This document shows, piece by piece, positions 1 to 8,384 of a stretch of 56,034 nucleotides of DNA. Source of the DNA: Desulfobacterales bacterium (GTDB lineage: Bacteria > Desulfobacterota > Desulfobacteria > Desulfobacterales > Desulfobacteraceae). A program made the translations under genes and the position numbers. Every line of letters starts with the position of its first letter. Position 1 is the stretch's first letter. A model generated the notes under the pieces. It was not told the origin of the DNA, searched no databases, and saw only the letters and a list, made by a program, of their open reading frames with translations. The stretch is taken from assembly GCA_022361535.1 (NCBI GenBank), contig JAKSAU010000267.1, positions 1 to 56,034 on the forward strand. Reading direction: 5' to 3'.

Positions 1-2676
1 CAAAGTCACCTTGAACTGTCCGGCTGTCTCATGGATGGTGGAAGGCGGTAAAACAGCAGCTGCCAGGGAAACAATATCGGCATCCAGTTCCAGGCGCTGG
101 CCCAGGATATAGTCGGGCACCGTAACTTTGAGGACGTCCCGGCCGTCTTCGCTTTGGCCTGGCTCAACAATTGGCGGATCCTCGGGTACATAGCGGATAA
201 ACTTAACGCCCATGTCAGAAGCGTCCCTGTAATAGTCTTCCTTGAGTCCGTATGTCCGCATATCCCGGAACAGGATATGAATATCCATATCCGGATTAAC
301 TTTTTTCAGGGCCAGGGCATTTTTCACGGCATGGCTGCAGCAGACCCTGGAGCAATAGTCCCTTTTCTCATTTCTTGAGCCTACGCACTGGATCATCACA
401 AGGCTCTGGGCCTGGGTGACAGTTTCATCTTTTTCAGCAATTTTCTGTCCCACTTCCATGTGGGTGAAGACCTTGTCGCTTTCGCCATACAGGTATTCAT
501 CCGGGCGGAAAGCCTCAGCACCGATAGCCAGGACCGACGCTCCGTGCTTGATCTTTTTGACCATTCCCCTTGATTTTACCTGTGTGGTAAAACTTCCCAG
601 AAACCCTGATACTTTGGTTATTTCAGCTTCATGGGTGACGTGAATTTTCGGATTCGCATAAACCGCTTTGATGGTTTTATCCAGAAGTGCCTGGACATCC
701 ATCCCCTCAATGGTTTTGTGCAGCCGTCTTGCCATCCCGCCTAAATTTTTTTCCTTTTCAATCAGGTGAACCTCATGGCCCTGGGCCGCAATGGACAAGG
801 CGCAGGTCATGCCGGCTATGCCGCCCCCGACCACAAGCGCCGCCTTGTTCACCGGAAGGTCAAATTCCTGGAGGGGTTCTAAAACCCTGGCTCTTGCCAC
901 TGACATGCGGATGATATCCTGGGCTTTTTGGGTGGCCGCCTCTTTTTCCTTGGAATGAACCCAGGAGCAATGCTCCCTGATATTGGCCATGTCCATATAG
1001 TACTGGTTGAGCCCGGCCTCTTTGAGGGTATCCCGGAACAGGGGTTCCAGGGTTCTGGGCGAGCAGGCCGCGATGACCACCCGGTTCAGCCCTTTTTCCA
1101 GGGACAGATCCGTGATCTCTTTGGCCGCATTGGTGGCGCAGGAAAAAAGCTGTTCCTGGGCGTAGACCACGTCCGGCAGTATTTTGACATATTCTACCGT
1201 GGCAGGTACATCCACCACACTTCCGATATTGGCCCCACAATGGCAGACAAACACCCCGATCCTGGGGTCTTCTTTGGACACATCCCGTTCTTCTGGGTAT
1301 TGGCGCTCTCTGGCCAGTTTTCCCCGCCTGAAATCCAGCAGTTCTCCGGCCTGGCTGCCGGCTGCAGAGGCTGTGAACACTGATTCGGGGATATCAGTCG
1401 GGCCCTGGAACGCGCCGCTGACAAAAACGCCTGGTCTGCTGGTTTGAACAGGATTGGCATGGTTGGCTTTGTTAAACCCGTGCTCGTTGAGTTCAACACC
1501 AAACTGCTGTGCCATTTCCTTATAATGGGCAGGCGGATTGAGCCCCACGGACAGGACCACCATATCGAATTCTTCTGATTTTACTCCCTCATCCGGAGTG
1601 GCATATCGGATAATGATGTTTTTATTATCGGGATTTTCCCCGGCAATTGACGGATAGCTACGGATAAACCTAACATCCTCAAACTGGTCTGCACGCCTGA
1701 AATACCGCTCAAAATCTTTACCGTGGGACCGGATGTCATTATGGAATATCGTACATTTGGTATCTGGTTCATGGTCTTTGGTCAGGATGACCTGCTTTTG
1801 AGTGTAGGTGCAACAAACCCCGGAACAATAGGAGTTTTCCCCTTCTGTCACCCGTCTTGACCCCACACACTGGATCCAGGCAATATTTTGGGGATGGGAC
1901 TTGTCAGATGCCCGCAAAACCTTTCCTTCATAGGGACCTGTAGAGGAGAGCAACCGCTCAAAATCCATGGAGGTCACGACATTGGTGAGCGAACCGTACC
2001 CGTACTCGGGTTTTTCACTTGGGTTGAACGGGGTGATGCCGGGAGACAACAGGATGGCCCCGACATTTATCTCACGGCTTTGTTCAGTCTGCCTGAAATC
2101 AATGGCATCTGCCTGGCAAACCCCGCGGCAGATATCACACTTTCCTTCCTTTAAATACAGGCAGGTCTCATCAATATAGGCCACCAGGGGGATGGCCTGG
2201 GAAAAGTAGACATGAACCGCTTTATTGTCTGATATATCCTGGTTAAAGGGATCCGGGTGGAGAACCGGGCAGTATTTGGTGCAGGTTGCGCACCCCGTAC
2301 ATTTTTCCTCGATGATATACCGGGGCTTAGTGGTCAGAGAGACTTTAAAGTCCCCTGCCGCTCCTTTTACCGTATCAACCTGGGTAAAGGTGAGTATCTC
2401 TATGTTAGGATGCCGGCCGACCTCGACCAGTTTAGGTGAGAGAATTCACATGGAACAGTCATTGGTGGGAAAGGTCTTGTCCAGCTGGGCCATGTGGCCG
2501 CCGATACTGGCTCCTTTCTCGACCAAAAACACCTTGAACCCTGCGGTAGCCAGATCCAGGGAGGCCTGGATTCCGCTGACTCCGCCGCCCACAACCATGA
2601 TGTCACCAAAATAGTCCTGTCCGGGCTGGTTTGAGAATTCGTCAATCACCTCTTGCGGTATGATACGGTTTTCCAT
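1..2676 (-). CDS. bamE: HdrA-like selenoprotein, BamE-type electron-transfer subunit (3' end outside window)
   Basis: HdrA-family flavin/Fe-S protein, expected in the cytosol as the electron-bifurcating or electron-transfer part of a class II benzoyl-CoA reductase-like complex. ATG at 2676 follows a GAGG-type site. I checked the frame codon by codon: it stays open to the window edge (892 codons) except for one TGA at codon 77. That TGA falls in the HdrA motif [12 protein letters not shown], where relatives have Cys or Sec. The N-terminus has an FAD site ([16 protein letters not shown]), then ferredoxin cysteines ([20 protein letters not shown]). A second HdrA-like module begins near residue 470 (IGVFVCHCG, later [13 protein letters not shown]), so two modules are fused. 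The gene starts 31 bp after bamD, in the order bamB-C-D-E. The family is secure; the physiological partner is inferred from context. Confidence 0.9.
2413..2430 (-). promoter_or_regulatory. Bacterial SECIS-like hairpin after the Sec codon
   Basis: Starting 15 nt after the UGA, CTGGTC pairs with GGCCGG (6 bp, including G-U pairs) around the loop GAGGTC. The loop contains AGGUC, resembling the apical AGGUCU loop of the E. coli fdhF SECIS that SelB recognises. The distance is within the bacterial range. This is seen by eye and was not folded computationally. Confidence 0.65.
2446..2448 (-). other. In-frame UGA read as selenocysteine (Sec77)
   Basis: This TGA is the only stop in 892 codons of the frame. 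HdrA similarity continues without shift on both sides: NDCSM before it, [16 protein letters not shown] after it. The position is the cluster-ligand cysteine of HdrA, which is known to be Sec in some methanogen and sulfate-reducer homologues. Readthrough as Sec fits better than a nonsense mutation because the downstream 815 codons show no decay. Confidence 0.9.
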
Positions 2677-2707
2677 AGGTGTTCAACCTCACTACGTTAT
2701 ATAAACG

Positions 2708-3868
2708 CTAAACCGGGACCACAGCATCCCGGATAATTTCCGTAATATCCTTTACTGCCAGTGTATCTTCTACTTCCAGGTTGAGCCGGCTCTCTTCAAA
2801 ATTGGTGATGCAGTAGGGACAGGCTGTTGCCAAAACTTCGGCGCCAGTCTCACCTGCCTGATGAATACGAATATCAGAGAACCGTTCCTCTTTGGGGGTA
2901 TCCATCCAAATCCGGCCGCCGCCGCCACCGCAGCAAAGGCTTTTGGCACCGTGATCCGCCATTTCCACCAGCGTAAGGCCCGGTATGGCCATGAGCAGGT
3001 CCCTTGGGGCCTCGTAAATATTATTGTGGCGCCCAAGGTAACAGGGATCATGGAAAGTGATTCGTTTTTCAACTGGATTTTTTATCTCAAGCCTACCCTC
3101 TTCCAGCAACTGGGCCAGAAACTGGGACATGTGAACCACTTCAAAGTTCACCATGAACTCCGGGTATTCGTTTTTAAAGGTATGATAGCAGTGGGGGGAG
3201 GAAACAATTATCTTTTTTACCCCGTTTTCAATAAAGGTCTTGATGTTTTCTTTTGCCAGGGTTCTGAAGACCTGTTCGCTACCGATTTTCCGAATGCTTT
3301 CTCCGCAGCAGTTCTCTTCATTGCCCAGGATGCCGAATTTCACCCCTGCCTGGTTTAAAACCTCTACAGTGGCCCGGGCGACTTCTTTCATCCTTGGGTC
3401 ATATGAAAAATAGCAGCCCACAAAATATAGGACTTCCATGTCTTCTGAAAACGTTTTGACATTAAGACCCTTGGCCCAATCAGACCGTGAGGAGCGTTCC
3501 GCCTGAAGGGGGTTGCCCTCTGAAATCAAACTGGCCCTGGCGGTTCTGGCTGAGCGGACTGATGCAGGAAAGACCTCGTATTCAGAGGCCACCCGCCGCA
3601 AGGAAACACCCACATCGATCTGTTTTACGCCCCTGGGGCAAAGCGATGGGCACCTGCCGCAGGTAGTGCACTGCCAGATGGCTTCGCCGTCAATCTCGGT
3701 GAGCCCGAATGTGGCCTCACGGATAATTTTACGGATACTGAACTGACTGACCCGGTTCCAGGGGCAGACCGAGTCGCACAGCCCGCACTGGAAGCAGTGC
3801 CTGAAGGCCTCTCCGCCAGCCTGTTTTATTTCATCGACAACTTCGTTGAAAGGGGGGACTGTTTCCAC
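2708..3868 (-). CDS. bamD: HdrD-like (HdrCB fusion) Fe-S oxidoreductase, BamD-type
   Basis: Predicted 386-aa soluble electron-transfer subunit. The N-terminal third carries two [4Fe-4S] motifs (CFQCGLCDSVCP and CTTCGRCPSLCP). The C-terminal two thirds carry two CCG domains (ENCCGES near residue 190; SLCCGGGGG near 315) of the kind that bind the noncubane clusters of HdrB/HdrD. The start is GTG at 3868, with GAGGA about 8 nt upstream and no better in-frame ATG. It lies between bamC (37 bp) and bamE (31 bp), so it is co-transcribed. HdrD homologues occur in many complexes; the BamD call rests on the AOR/FeS/HdrD/HdrA gene order. Confidence 0.85.
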   Translation of the reverse strand: METVPPFNEVVDEIKQAGGEAFRHCFQCGLCDSVCPWNRVSQFSIRKIIREATFGLTEIDGEAIWQCTTCGRCPSLCPRGVKQIDVGVSLRRVASEYEVFPASVRSARTARASLISEGNPLQAERSSRSDWAKGLNVKTFSEDMEVLYFVGCYFSYDPRMKEVARATVEVLNQAGVKFGILGNEENCCGESIRKIGSEQVFRTLAKENIKTFIENGVKKIIVSSPHCYHTFKNEYPEFMVNFEVVHMSQFLAQLLEEGRLEIKNPVEKRITFHDPCYLGRHNNIYEAPRDLLMAIPGLTLVEMADHGAKSLCCGGGGGRIWMDTPKEERFSDIRIHQAGETGAEVLATACPYCITNFEESRLNLEVEDTLAVKDITEIIRDAVVPV

Positions 3869-3905
3869 TCTATATCCTCAATTGTTTTTTGGTTCAGGGT
3901 AAGTT

Positions 3906-4454
3906 TTATTTAGCATCCTGATCTGATATTCGAGCGATGGCATCTCTGATCTTTTCAAGCCCGTATTTGTCTGCCAGGGCTTCCAGACCGATTTCCAACT
4001 CTTCTGGTTCCTCGATGGTATCTGCCTCATCTGCATCTTCTTCCCGAACTTCTAAAATCAGGGCATCGTGCATGCACCACTTCACGCACAGCGGTTCTTC
4101 CTCACCTTCACACATATCGCATTTGAGGGGAAGGCCGGAGTCAGGTTCTTTAAATTCATCCCTGGATGGGCAGGAGGCGCGGCAAAAGGCGCATTCATCA
4201 TATTCCTTGCCGTCAATGGTGTACTTGTCTCTTCCTGCACATTCTGCCATGGCATAGTCGCCGGCATACACCGGGACATAGAGATCCCGCAGCGGCTCCC
4301 GGATGATGCGGATTCTGGATCTTGCCGGGTTATTGCTGGAATATTTGGGTTCGGCGTGAAAGGCAGAACAGATCATTTCACAGGCCCTGCAGCCGTTACA
4401 CTTATCCACATTGATCCGGATGGTCTTGATGATTTTCTTATCGGTTTCGGTCAA
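3906..4454 (-). CDS. bamC: Ferredoxin-like Fe-S subunit, BamC-type
   Basis: 182-aa cytosolic protein with several cysteine clusters (CNGCRACEMICSAFH near residue 19; ECAFCRASCP near 80; CDMCEGEEEPLCVKWC near 112) that should hold three or so [4Fe-4S] clusters. It would pass electrons between the tungsten subunit and the Hdr-like subunits. The only suitable start is TTG at 4454, preceded by GGGAGG with good spacing. The C-terminal third is acidic and lacks cysteines. It sits 41 bp after bamB. Size and arrangement match BamC of class II benzoyl-CoA reductases; AOR-partner ferredoxins are the alternative family. Confidence 0.85.
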   Translation of the reverse strand: MTETDKKIIKTIRINVDKCNGCRACEMICSAFHAEPKYSSNNPARSRIRIIREPLRDLYVPVYAGDYAMAECAGRDKYTIDGKEYDECAFCRASCPSRDEFKEPDSGLPLKCDMCEGEEEPLCVKWCMHDALILEVREEDADEADTIEEPEELEIGLEALADKYGLEKIRDAIARISDQDAK

Positions 4455-4495
4455 GGCAGATTCCTCCCTTGTTTTATTTCAAACACTTTTGACTT

Positions 4496-6469
4496 TTAGG
4501 ATACAGAAGCCTCTTGGTTAAGGATGCCCCTTTCAATAAAATCCCTGGCCACATAATCCAGGCCCAACTCATTCAGCGAGCTTTCAGTCGGGATACCATC
4601 GCTGTTCCATCCTTTAAACGCGTAGTAGGTATCAAGAAGCTCCTTTTCCAGCTCCGGAAATCTCTTTTTCCAATGGTTTTGAGGTGGCGCTTCATCCTTG
4701 CGGCGCATACCCCGCCGGATGTTGATGGCCCGGACCAGGGTGCGGTACCGCTTGGCTGCAAGGCTTAAAGAGTCCTCATCCATCTCGATGCCGGCCCCTG
4801 CACTGATGAATCTGGGATAGTTATGAATGTGATACGGCGGTTTTAACGGAAAAGAGGAGAGCCCGGCGCATTGTCCCAAGGCATCGTCAATGTAGTGCAT
4901 TTTTTCCTGCCAATCCACGATATCGCAGCACATCTGAGGGGTGGGATAATAGGGGATGGAATTCTCCCCTCTGGGTTCCCAGTCAATGAAGTACTGTTTG
5001 AATTTCTCATCGGGAACCTGGTGCCAGTCTTTTACAAAGGCTTCCCTGTGTTCTTTTTTGGGGTAAGGTGCCTGGGGGAACTGGCCTTCAATCTGGGTAA
5101 TGTTGATTTTCTCCCCAGTGCAATACATAAGATAGTAGATAGGATTGAGCATGGACAATTTTAAGGGAAGCTGCTCATGCTTTTTGATATTGTTGTGGGC
5201 AAAGGCATCTGCACCGTTTCCAATTTCTTTGGCTGCCCAGTATGTACCGTTGGCTAAGCAATCACCGATACCTTCCCGACGAACGATTTTTTCCAGAAGG
5301 TAGTAGAATCTGCCCTCGCTGTCTTCTGGCATATCAGGAAAATCGTCATGGTTTAAGATACCTTCTTCCAAAAGCTCCAGGGCAAAGGCCATCACCTGGG
5401 GAGCAGAAAACCCGTCCAGCCCGTACTCAGTTGCCTTTTGAGCAATTCTAAGACCAAAATCAAGGTCTGAATAAGCTGCCATGGTATAGGTTAACTTGGT
5501 AAAGCATTTCATCATATAGGTGGGCAGACCCGGCATGGAGATGGTGGCCCCGCAGGTCATGGGACAGTTGTAGCAGGAGATCAGCCGGGTTCTGGCATCC
5601 TCCATGGTCTTTGTCCAGTCCCGTTTAATCTCGTCGGTCCAGAACCCTTTTCTTCGGGTCCTCGAATTACCCCAGTTGAAATTTTCCGTGTGCCATTTCT
5701 CGTCATGGACCTTCATCTCCTGGGGAGAACCCAAGCCTGCCAGAATGGGCATAACTCCTGGGATGGGGTTATCGTTTCTGAACTTGATATAGTCCATAAC
5801 ATCGTTACACAGATTCATGAACTCTTCGGGTTCTGCTACGCTTAGATCCTGGGTGCCCCGGACCACAACAGCCTTGACGTTCTTATCTCCCATTATGGCA
5901 CCGATGCCGCCCCTGCTGGCACTGGATCTGCCCTGTTCAATGGAAGCATAAAAGACTTTATTTTCGCCGGCCAGCCCGATGGCAGCCACCTGGGCCTTGG
6001 GCTGCTTGAGTTCTTTTCTTATGACCTCAGCGGTTTCAATGGCGCCTTTACCCACCAGGTGTGCAGCATCCCTGATCTCAACCTTGTTATTGTCGATCCA
6101 GAGATAGACCAATTTGTCGGACTTTCCGGAAAGTATAATCTTGTCGTAGCCCGCATATTTAAGTTCAGGCGCAAAAAAACCGCCCATCATGGAAAAGGCC
6201 AGCAGTTCAGTCTGGGGAGAGATGGTAGTCACAATGGTTCGGTTGCAGCCAATGGCTGGGGTGCCACAGAGCAGTCCTGCACTGAAAATGAGAAGATTAT
6301 CCGGCGAAAAAGGTTTCACATCAGGAGGAACCCTGTCCCACATGATTTTGGCATTAGTTCCCAGCCCTCCAAGATAAAGGGCTGTGTCTTCAGGATCGGA
6401 CTGGACCCGTTCGATATTTCCCCGGGTCAGATCAACTTCAAGGTTGACCCCTGTTTCTGCATACCGCAT
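4496..6469 (-). CDS. bamB: Class II benzoyl-CoA reductase tungsten subunit, BamB-like (AOR family)
   Basis: 657-aa AOR-family enzyme expected to hold a tungsten-bis-pterin and one [4Fe-4S] cluster and to reduce the ring of benzoyl-CoA, or a close analogue, to the cyclic diene without ATP. Cluster cysteines are C299, C302 and C306 (SCYNCPMTC), with the fourth probably in LGQCAGLSSF near the C-terminus. Glu251, His255, His260 and Cys322 fall at exactly the numbers I recall for the active-site/Zn residues of Geobacter BamB, and length and motifs such as YCTGEKINITQIEGQFPQ also fit BamB rather than a generic aldehyde oxidoreductase. ATG at 6469 follows AAAGGG. It is first in the leftward operon, divergent from marR. 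The exact acyl-CoA substrate cannot be read from sequence. Confidence 0.88.
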   Translation of the reverse strand: MRYAETGVNLEVDLTRGNIERVQSDPEDTALYLGGLGTNAKIMWDRVPPDVKPFSPDNLLIFSAGLLCGTPAIGCNRTIVTTISPQTELLAFSMMGGFFAPELKYAGYDKIILSGKSDKLVYLWIDNNKVEIRDAAHLVGKGAIETAEVIRKELKQPKAQVAAIGLAGENKVFYASIEQGRSSASRGGIGAIMGDKNVKAVVVRGTQDLSVAEPEEFMNLCNDVMDYIKFRNDNPIPGVMPILAGLGSPQEMKVHDEKWHTENFNWGNSRTRRKGFWTDEIKRDWTKTMEDARTRLISCYNCPMTCGATISMPGLPTYMMKCFTKLTYTMAAYSDLDFGLRIAQKATEYGLDGFSAPQVMAFALELLEEGILNHDDFPDMPEDSEGRFYYLLEKIVRREGIGDCLANGTYWAAKEIGNGADAFAHNNIKKHEQLPLKLSMLNPIYYLMYCTGEKINITQIEGQFPQAPYPKKEHREAFVKDWHQVPDEKFKQYFIDWEPRGENSIPYYPTPQMCCDIVDWQEKMHYIDDALGQCAGLSSFPLKPPYHIHNYPRFISAGAGIEMDEDSLSLAAKRYRTLVRAINIRRGMRRKDEAPPQNHWKKRFPELEKELLDTYYAFKGWNSDGIPTESSLNELGLDYVARDFIERGILNQEASVS

Positions 6470-6575
6470 ATGTTGACCCTTTCTGATTCATCCCAAGACC
6501 ATTGCAGTCCTGAGAAGTCCGGATCTTGTCCGGAATAAAGATTGATCTTTAAAATATTATAAGATAACTTGTTTT

Positions 6576-6604
6576 TAGATAATATGTTACCTATGGCTTG
6601 TCAA
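6576..6604 (-). promoter_or_regulatory. Candidate promoter of the bamBCDE operon
   Basis: On the minus strand, TTGACA (6599-6604) is followed after 17 bp by TATCTA (6576-6581), about 110 bp before the bamB start. The -35 is perfect and the -10 is weak, as expected of a regulated promoter. The AT-rich DNA beyond the -35 carries two direct TTATCT copies 15 bp apart that could bind a regulator. Confidence 0.45.
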
Positions 6605-6653
6605 GTTCTTTTTTCATGCAAAACAGTGACGGAGAAAAGAGCCGTAACCCTAT

Positions 6654-6681
6654 GAATCAAGCGGTATTTGAATCTTGATTC
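6654..6681. promoter_or_regulatory. Inverted repeat, candidate MarR operator
   Basis: GAATCAAG, 12 bp, then CTTGATTC: perfect 8-bp arms lying directly against the -35 box of the marR promoter, within the bam/marR divergent region. Position and symmetry fit an operator for the adjacent dimeric MarR protein. The spacing is longer than in many MarR sites, so this is a candidate only. Confidence 0.5.
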
Positions 6682-6710
6682 TTGAAAAATAAAAACAACC
6701 GGGGTATAAG
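6682..6710 (+). promoter_or_regulatory. marR promoter
   Basis: TTGAAA (6682-6687), a 17-bp spacer and TATAAG (6705-6710), 38 bp before the marR ATG. A good sigma-70 match directly downstream of the inverted repeat. Confidence 0.6.
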
Positions 6711-6748
6711 TCATCTTCAATAAATCATATAGACAAAAAGGGCTGAAC

Positions 6749-7246
6749 ATGGGAGCTGTATCTGGAAAAAAGCAATCCGGCGAACCGGAATGGAAAACCT
6801 ATAATTATAAAAGCGGGCTGAAACTGGACGAAAAAGTTATGGTGGCCCTTGTCAAGGCATCAGAGGTCTATAAAAAAGACTCGGACGCCATTTACAAGGA
6901 TTACGGCATGACCTTTTCCCAGTATAATGTACTTCGGGTCTTGAACAATTCCCAAAACGGCCAGAACACAGTAACCGTTGCCAGTAAGATCATGATGGTC
7001 TCAGGGCCTAATATGACCGGGATTGCAAAGCGGCTGGAGAAAAATGGTTTTATCTTAAGAAAGCATGATCCCAAAGATGAGCGTATTACAGTGCTTGAGA
7101 TCACACCCAAGGGTAAGCGCGTCCTCAACAACATTAAAGATGCCCACAATGAGAACATCCAGAACTATCTAAGGGGGTTTTCAGAAAGCGAAAAAAAAGG
7201 ACTGCTGGAAAACCTTAAACAGGTATTTGGCAACAGCCCCCTTTAA
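6749..7246 (+). CDS. MarR-family transcriptional regulator
   Basis: 165-aa dimeric winged-helix regulator. The helix-turn-helix and wing lie at about residues 70-115 (ASKIMMVSGPNMTGIAKRLE and KHDPKDERITVLEITPKG, the conserved D-x-R wing). N- and C-terminal helices should form the dimer interface. It is divergent from the bam-like operon across 279 bp carrying promoters on both strands and an inverted repeat. MarR relatives such as BadR control benzoyl-CoA pathways in other bacteria, so sensing an aromatic acid or CoA-thioester is a reasonable inference. It could also act on the TRAP genes further right. Confidence 0.85.
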   Translation: MGAVSGKKQSGEPEWKTYNYKSGLKLDEKVMVALVKASEVYKKDSDAIYKDYGMTFSQYNVLRVLNNSQNGQNTVTVASKIMMVSGPNMTGIAKRLEKNGFILRKHDPKDERITVLEITPKGKRVLNNIKDAHNENIQNYLRGFSESEKKGLLENLKQVFGNSPL

Positions 7247-7336
7247 AAGAAATATTTCATTTCATCTGCTACGCTCAGGTGCATTCGCAGTAGTCTACTA
7301 TAGCTGTGTCTCATGCAACTTGCAGCTAAGTTTAGA

Positions 7337-7837
7337 TTAGTCCAGATCAAGTGCCTTTCTGCACTTATTGCAGGCCATGGCCCCACGAAACACCTTATTG
7401 CCGCATTCAGGACAATGGTAGCGTTCTTCCTCTTGAATCGCCCATTGTTCATCGCTCATGTTGCGCCGCTGAGGCACCGCCCTGAGGATTACCTTTTTAC
7501 CCACCGCCATGGGAAAATTTTCAATATGGTTACAGGGAAATTCATCACACTGGTGACATCCTTTTATCCCTTTTTCCATTGTGCAGTCCCTGATAGCACA
7601 TTGTTCGCAGTGCATGAAACGCCTGTCCGACAAACATCCGCTGCATTGAATAGCATCTGTGGAAAGGCCATTGCTACCGGGTAAAATTCCCTTCCCAGGC
7701 GTGTTTCCCTGATAAAGGGACAATAGCTTTTTCTTGAGTTTTTCATTGCTGTCCCGGTCTGCGATGTGAATGGCGCACACCCCGCAGTAAAGGCCACAGG
7801 GTGAAATAAAGTTCGGATTAATTGTTTGACTGCCCAT
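7337..7837 (-). CDS. DUF3795-type cysteine-rich protein
   Basis: 166-aa protein of unknown function. The N-terminus has the DUF3795 signature (ISPCGLYCGVCAIH), then more cysteine pairs (CSGCLSDRRFMHCEQC, CHQCDEFPC), and a C-terminal zinc-ribbon-like segment (CPECGNKVFRGAMACNKC). It probably binds zinc or another metal. ATG at 7837 follows GGGGAGG. It converges on marR and is divergent from the TRAP operon, with no obvious partner. Such proteins are common in anaerobes but no function is established. Confidence 0.75.
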   Translation of the reverse strand: MGSQTINPNFISPCGLYCGVCAIHIADRDSNEKLKKKLLSLYQGNTPGKGILPGSNGLSTDAIQCSGCLSDRRFMHCEQCAIRDCTMEKGIKGCHQCDEFPCNHIENFPMAVGKKVILRAVPQRRNMSDEQWAIQEEERYHCPECGNKVFRGAMACNKCRKALDLD

Positions 7838-7934
7838 CTTTAAAACCTCCCCTATTTTAATCCAATTTTATCGTGATCAAACCATTTTCTGTACATAACG
7901 TCTTGTCTTTTTAACATTATGCCGCAAACTAAGG

Positions 7935-7949
7935 GTTGATCATATCAAC
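7935..7949. promoter_or_regulatory. GTTGAT-N3-ATCAAC inverted repeat
   Basis: Perfect 6-3-6 palindrome about 40 bp upstream of the -35 box of the first TRAP operon. The position would suit an activator or repressor site. No further copy was noticed in the window. Confidence 0.35.
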
Positions 7950-7987
7950 TATTTTAAAAATTGTTTTTGATAACTCCCCTTTTTTAC

Positions 7988-8017
7988 TTGACAGAATATC
8001 TGCTCATTCAATATATG
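7988..8017 (+). promoter_or_regulatory. Candidate promoter of the first TRAP operon
   Basis: TTGACA (7988-7993) with an ATATAT/TATATG -10 after 17-18 bp. The distance to the dctP ATG implies a leader of about 360 nt. Confidence 0.5.
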
Positions 8018-8384
8018 GTTATTTATCATAACTAATTAATAGTTAAATTGTAACCAAATTTATTGTCCTGGCAAAAACGCGCCTCTGCACCTCACATAGA
8101 TCTCTTTTTCAACAGCCGGGACATACACAAAGGTCCTAAATAATTAAGCCGAATAAGCAGGGTCGGATCTGTATCGGCCAATCCGGAAGGAGGTGATACG
8201 CAGCACTGTCCTTTAAGTTTAACCAGCAAGGGTCAATCCAGGGTCAAAACTCACCAAACCGGACAAGTTACAGCAGATGACGGGCTTTCCCTGTGGCACG
8301 GGTAAAAAATGGCCAGCCATCCTCCTTGTCCGCCAGGCAAGCTAAACCCGGATTCAATTCTACAAATTTAAGGAGGTCTGTGAG
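8018..8384 (+). other. Long untranslated leader upstream of dctP
   Basis: No gene is visible. An AGGAGG at about 8189, followed by no real ORF, could pair with CCTCCT near 8324 further down the leader, and CTTGTC/GGCAAG can form a small hairpin just after it. I do not recognise a known riboswitch class. The real dctP ribosome site (AAGGAGG) sits at the 3' end. Confidence 0.3.

Noticed and set aside
2446..2676. Separate 76-residue protein ending at the TGA, with a second gene downstream
   Set aside because: HdrA similarity runs without shift or loss across the TGA at a known Cys/Sec position, the other 815 codons are open, and a SECIS-like hairpin follows.
8018..8384. Known riboswitch in the TRAP leader
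   Set aside because: No conserved core of a class I can recognise (cobalamin, glycine, molybdenum cofactor, c-di-GMP) could be matched.
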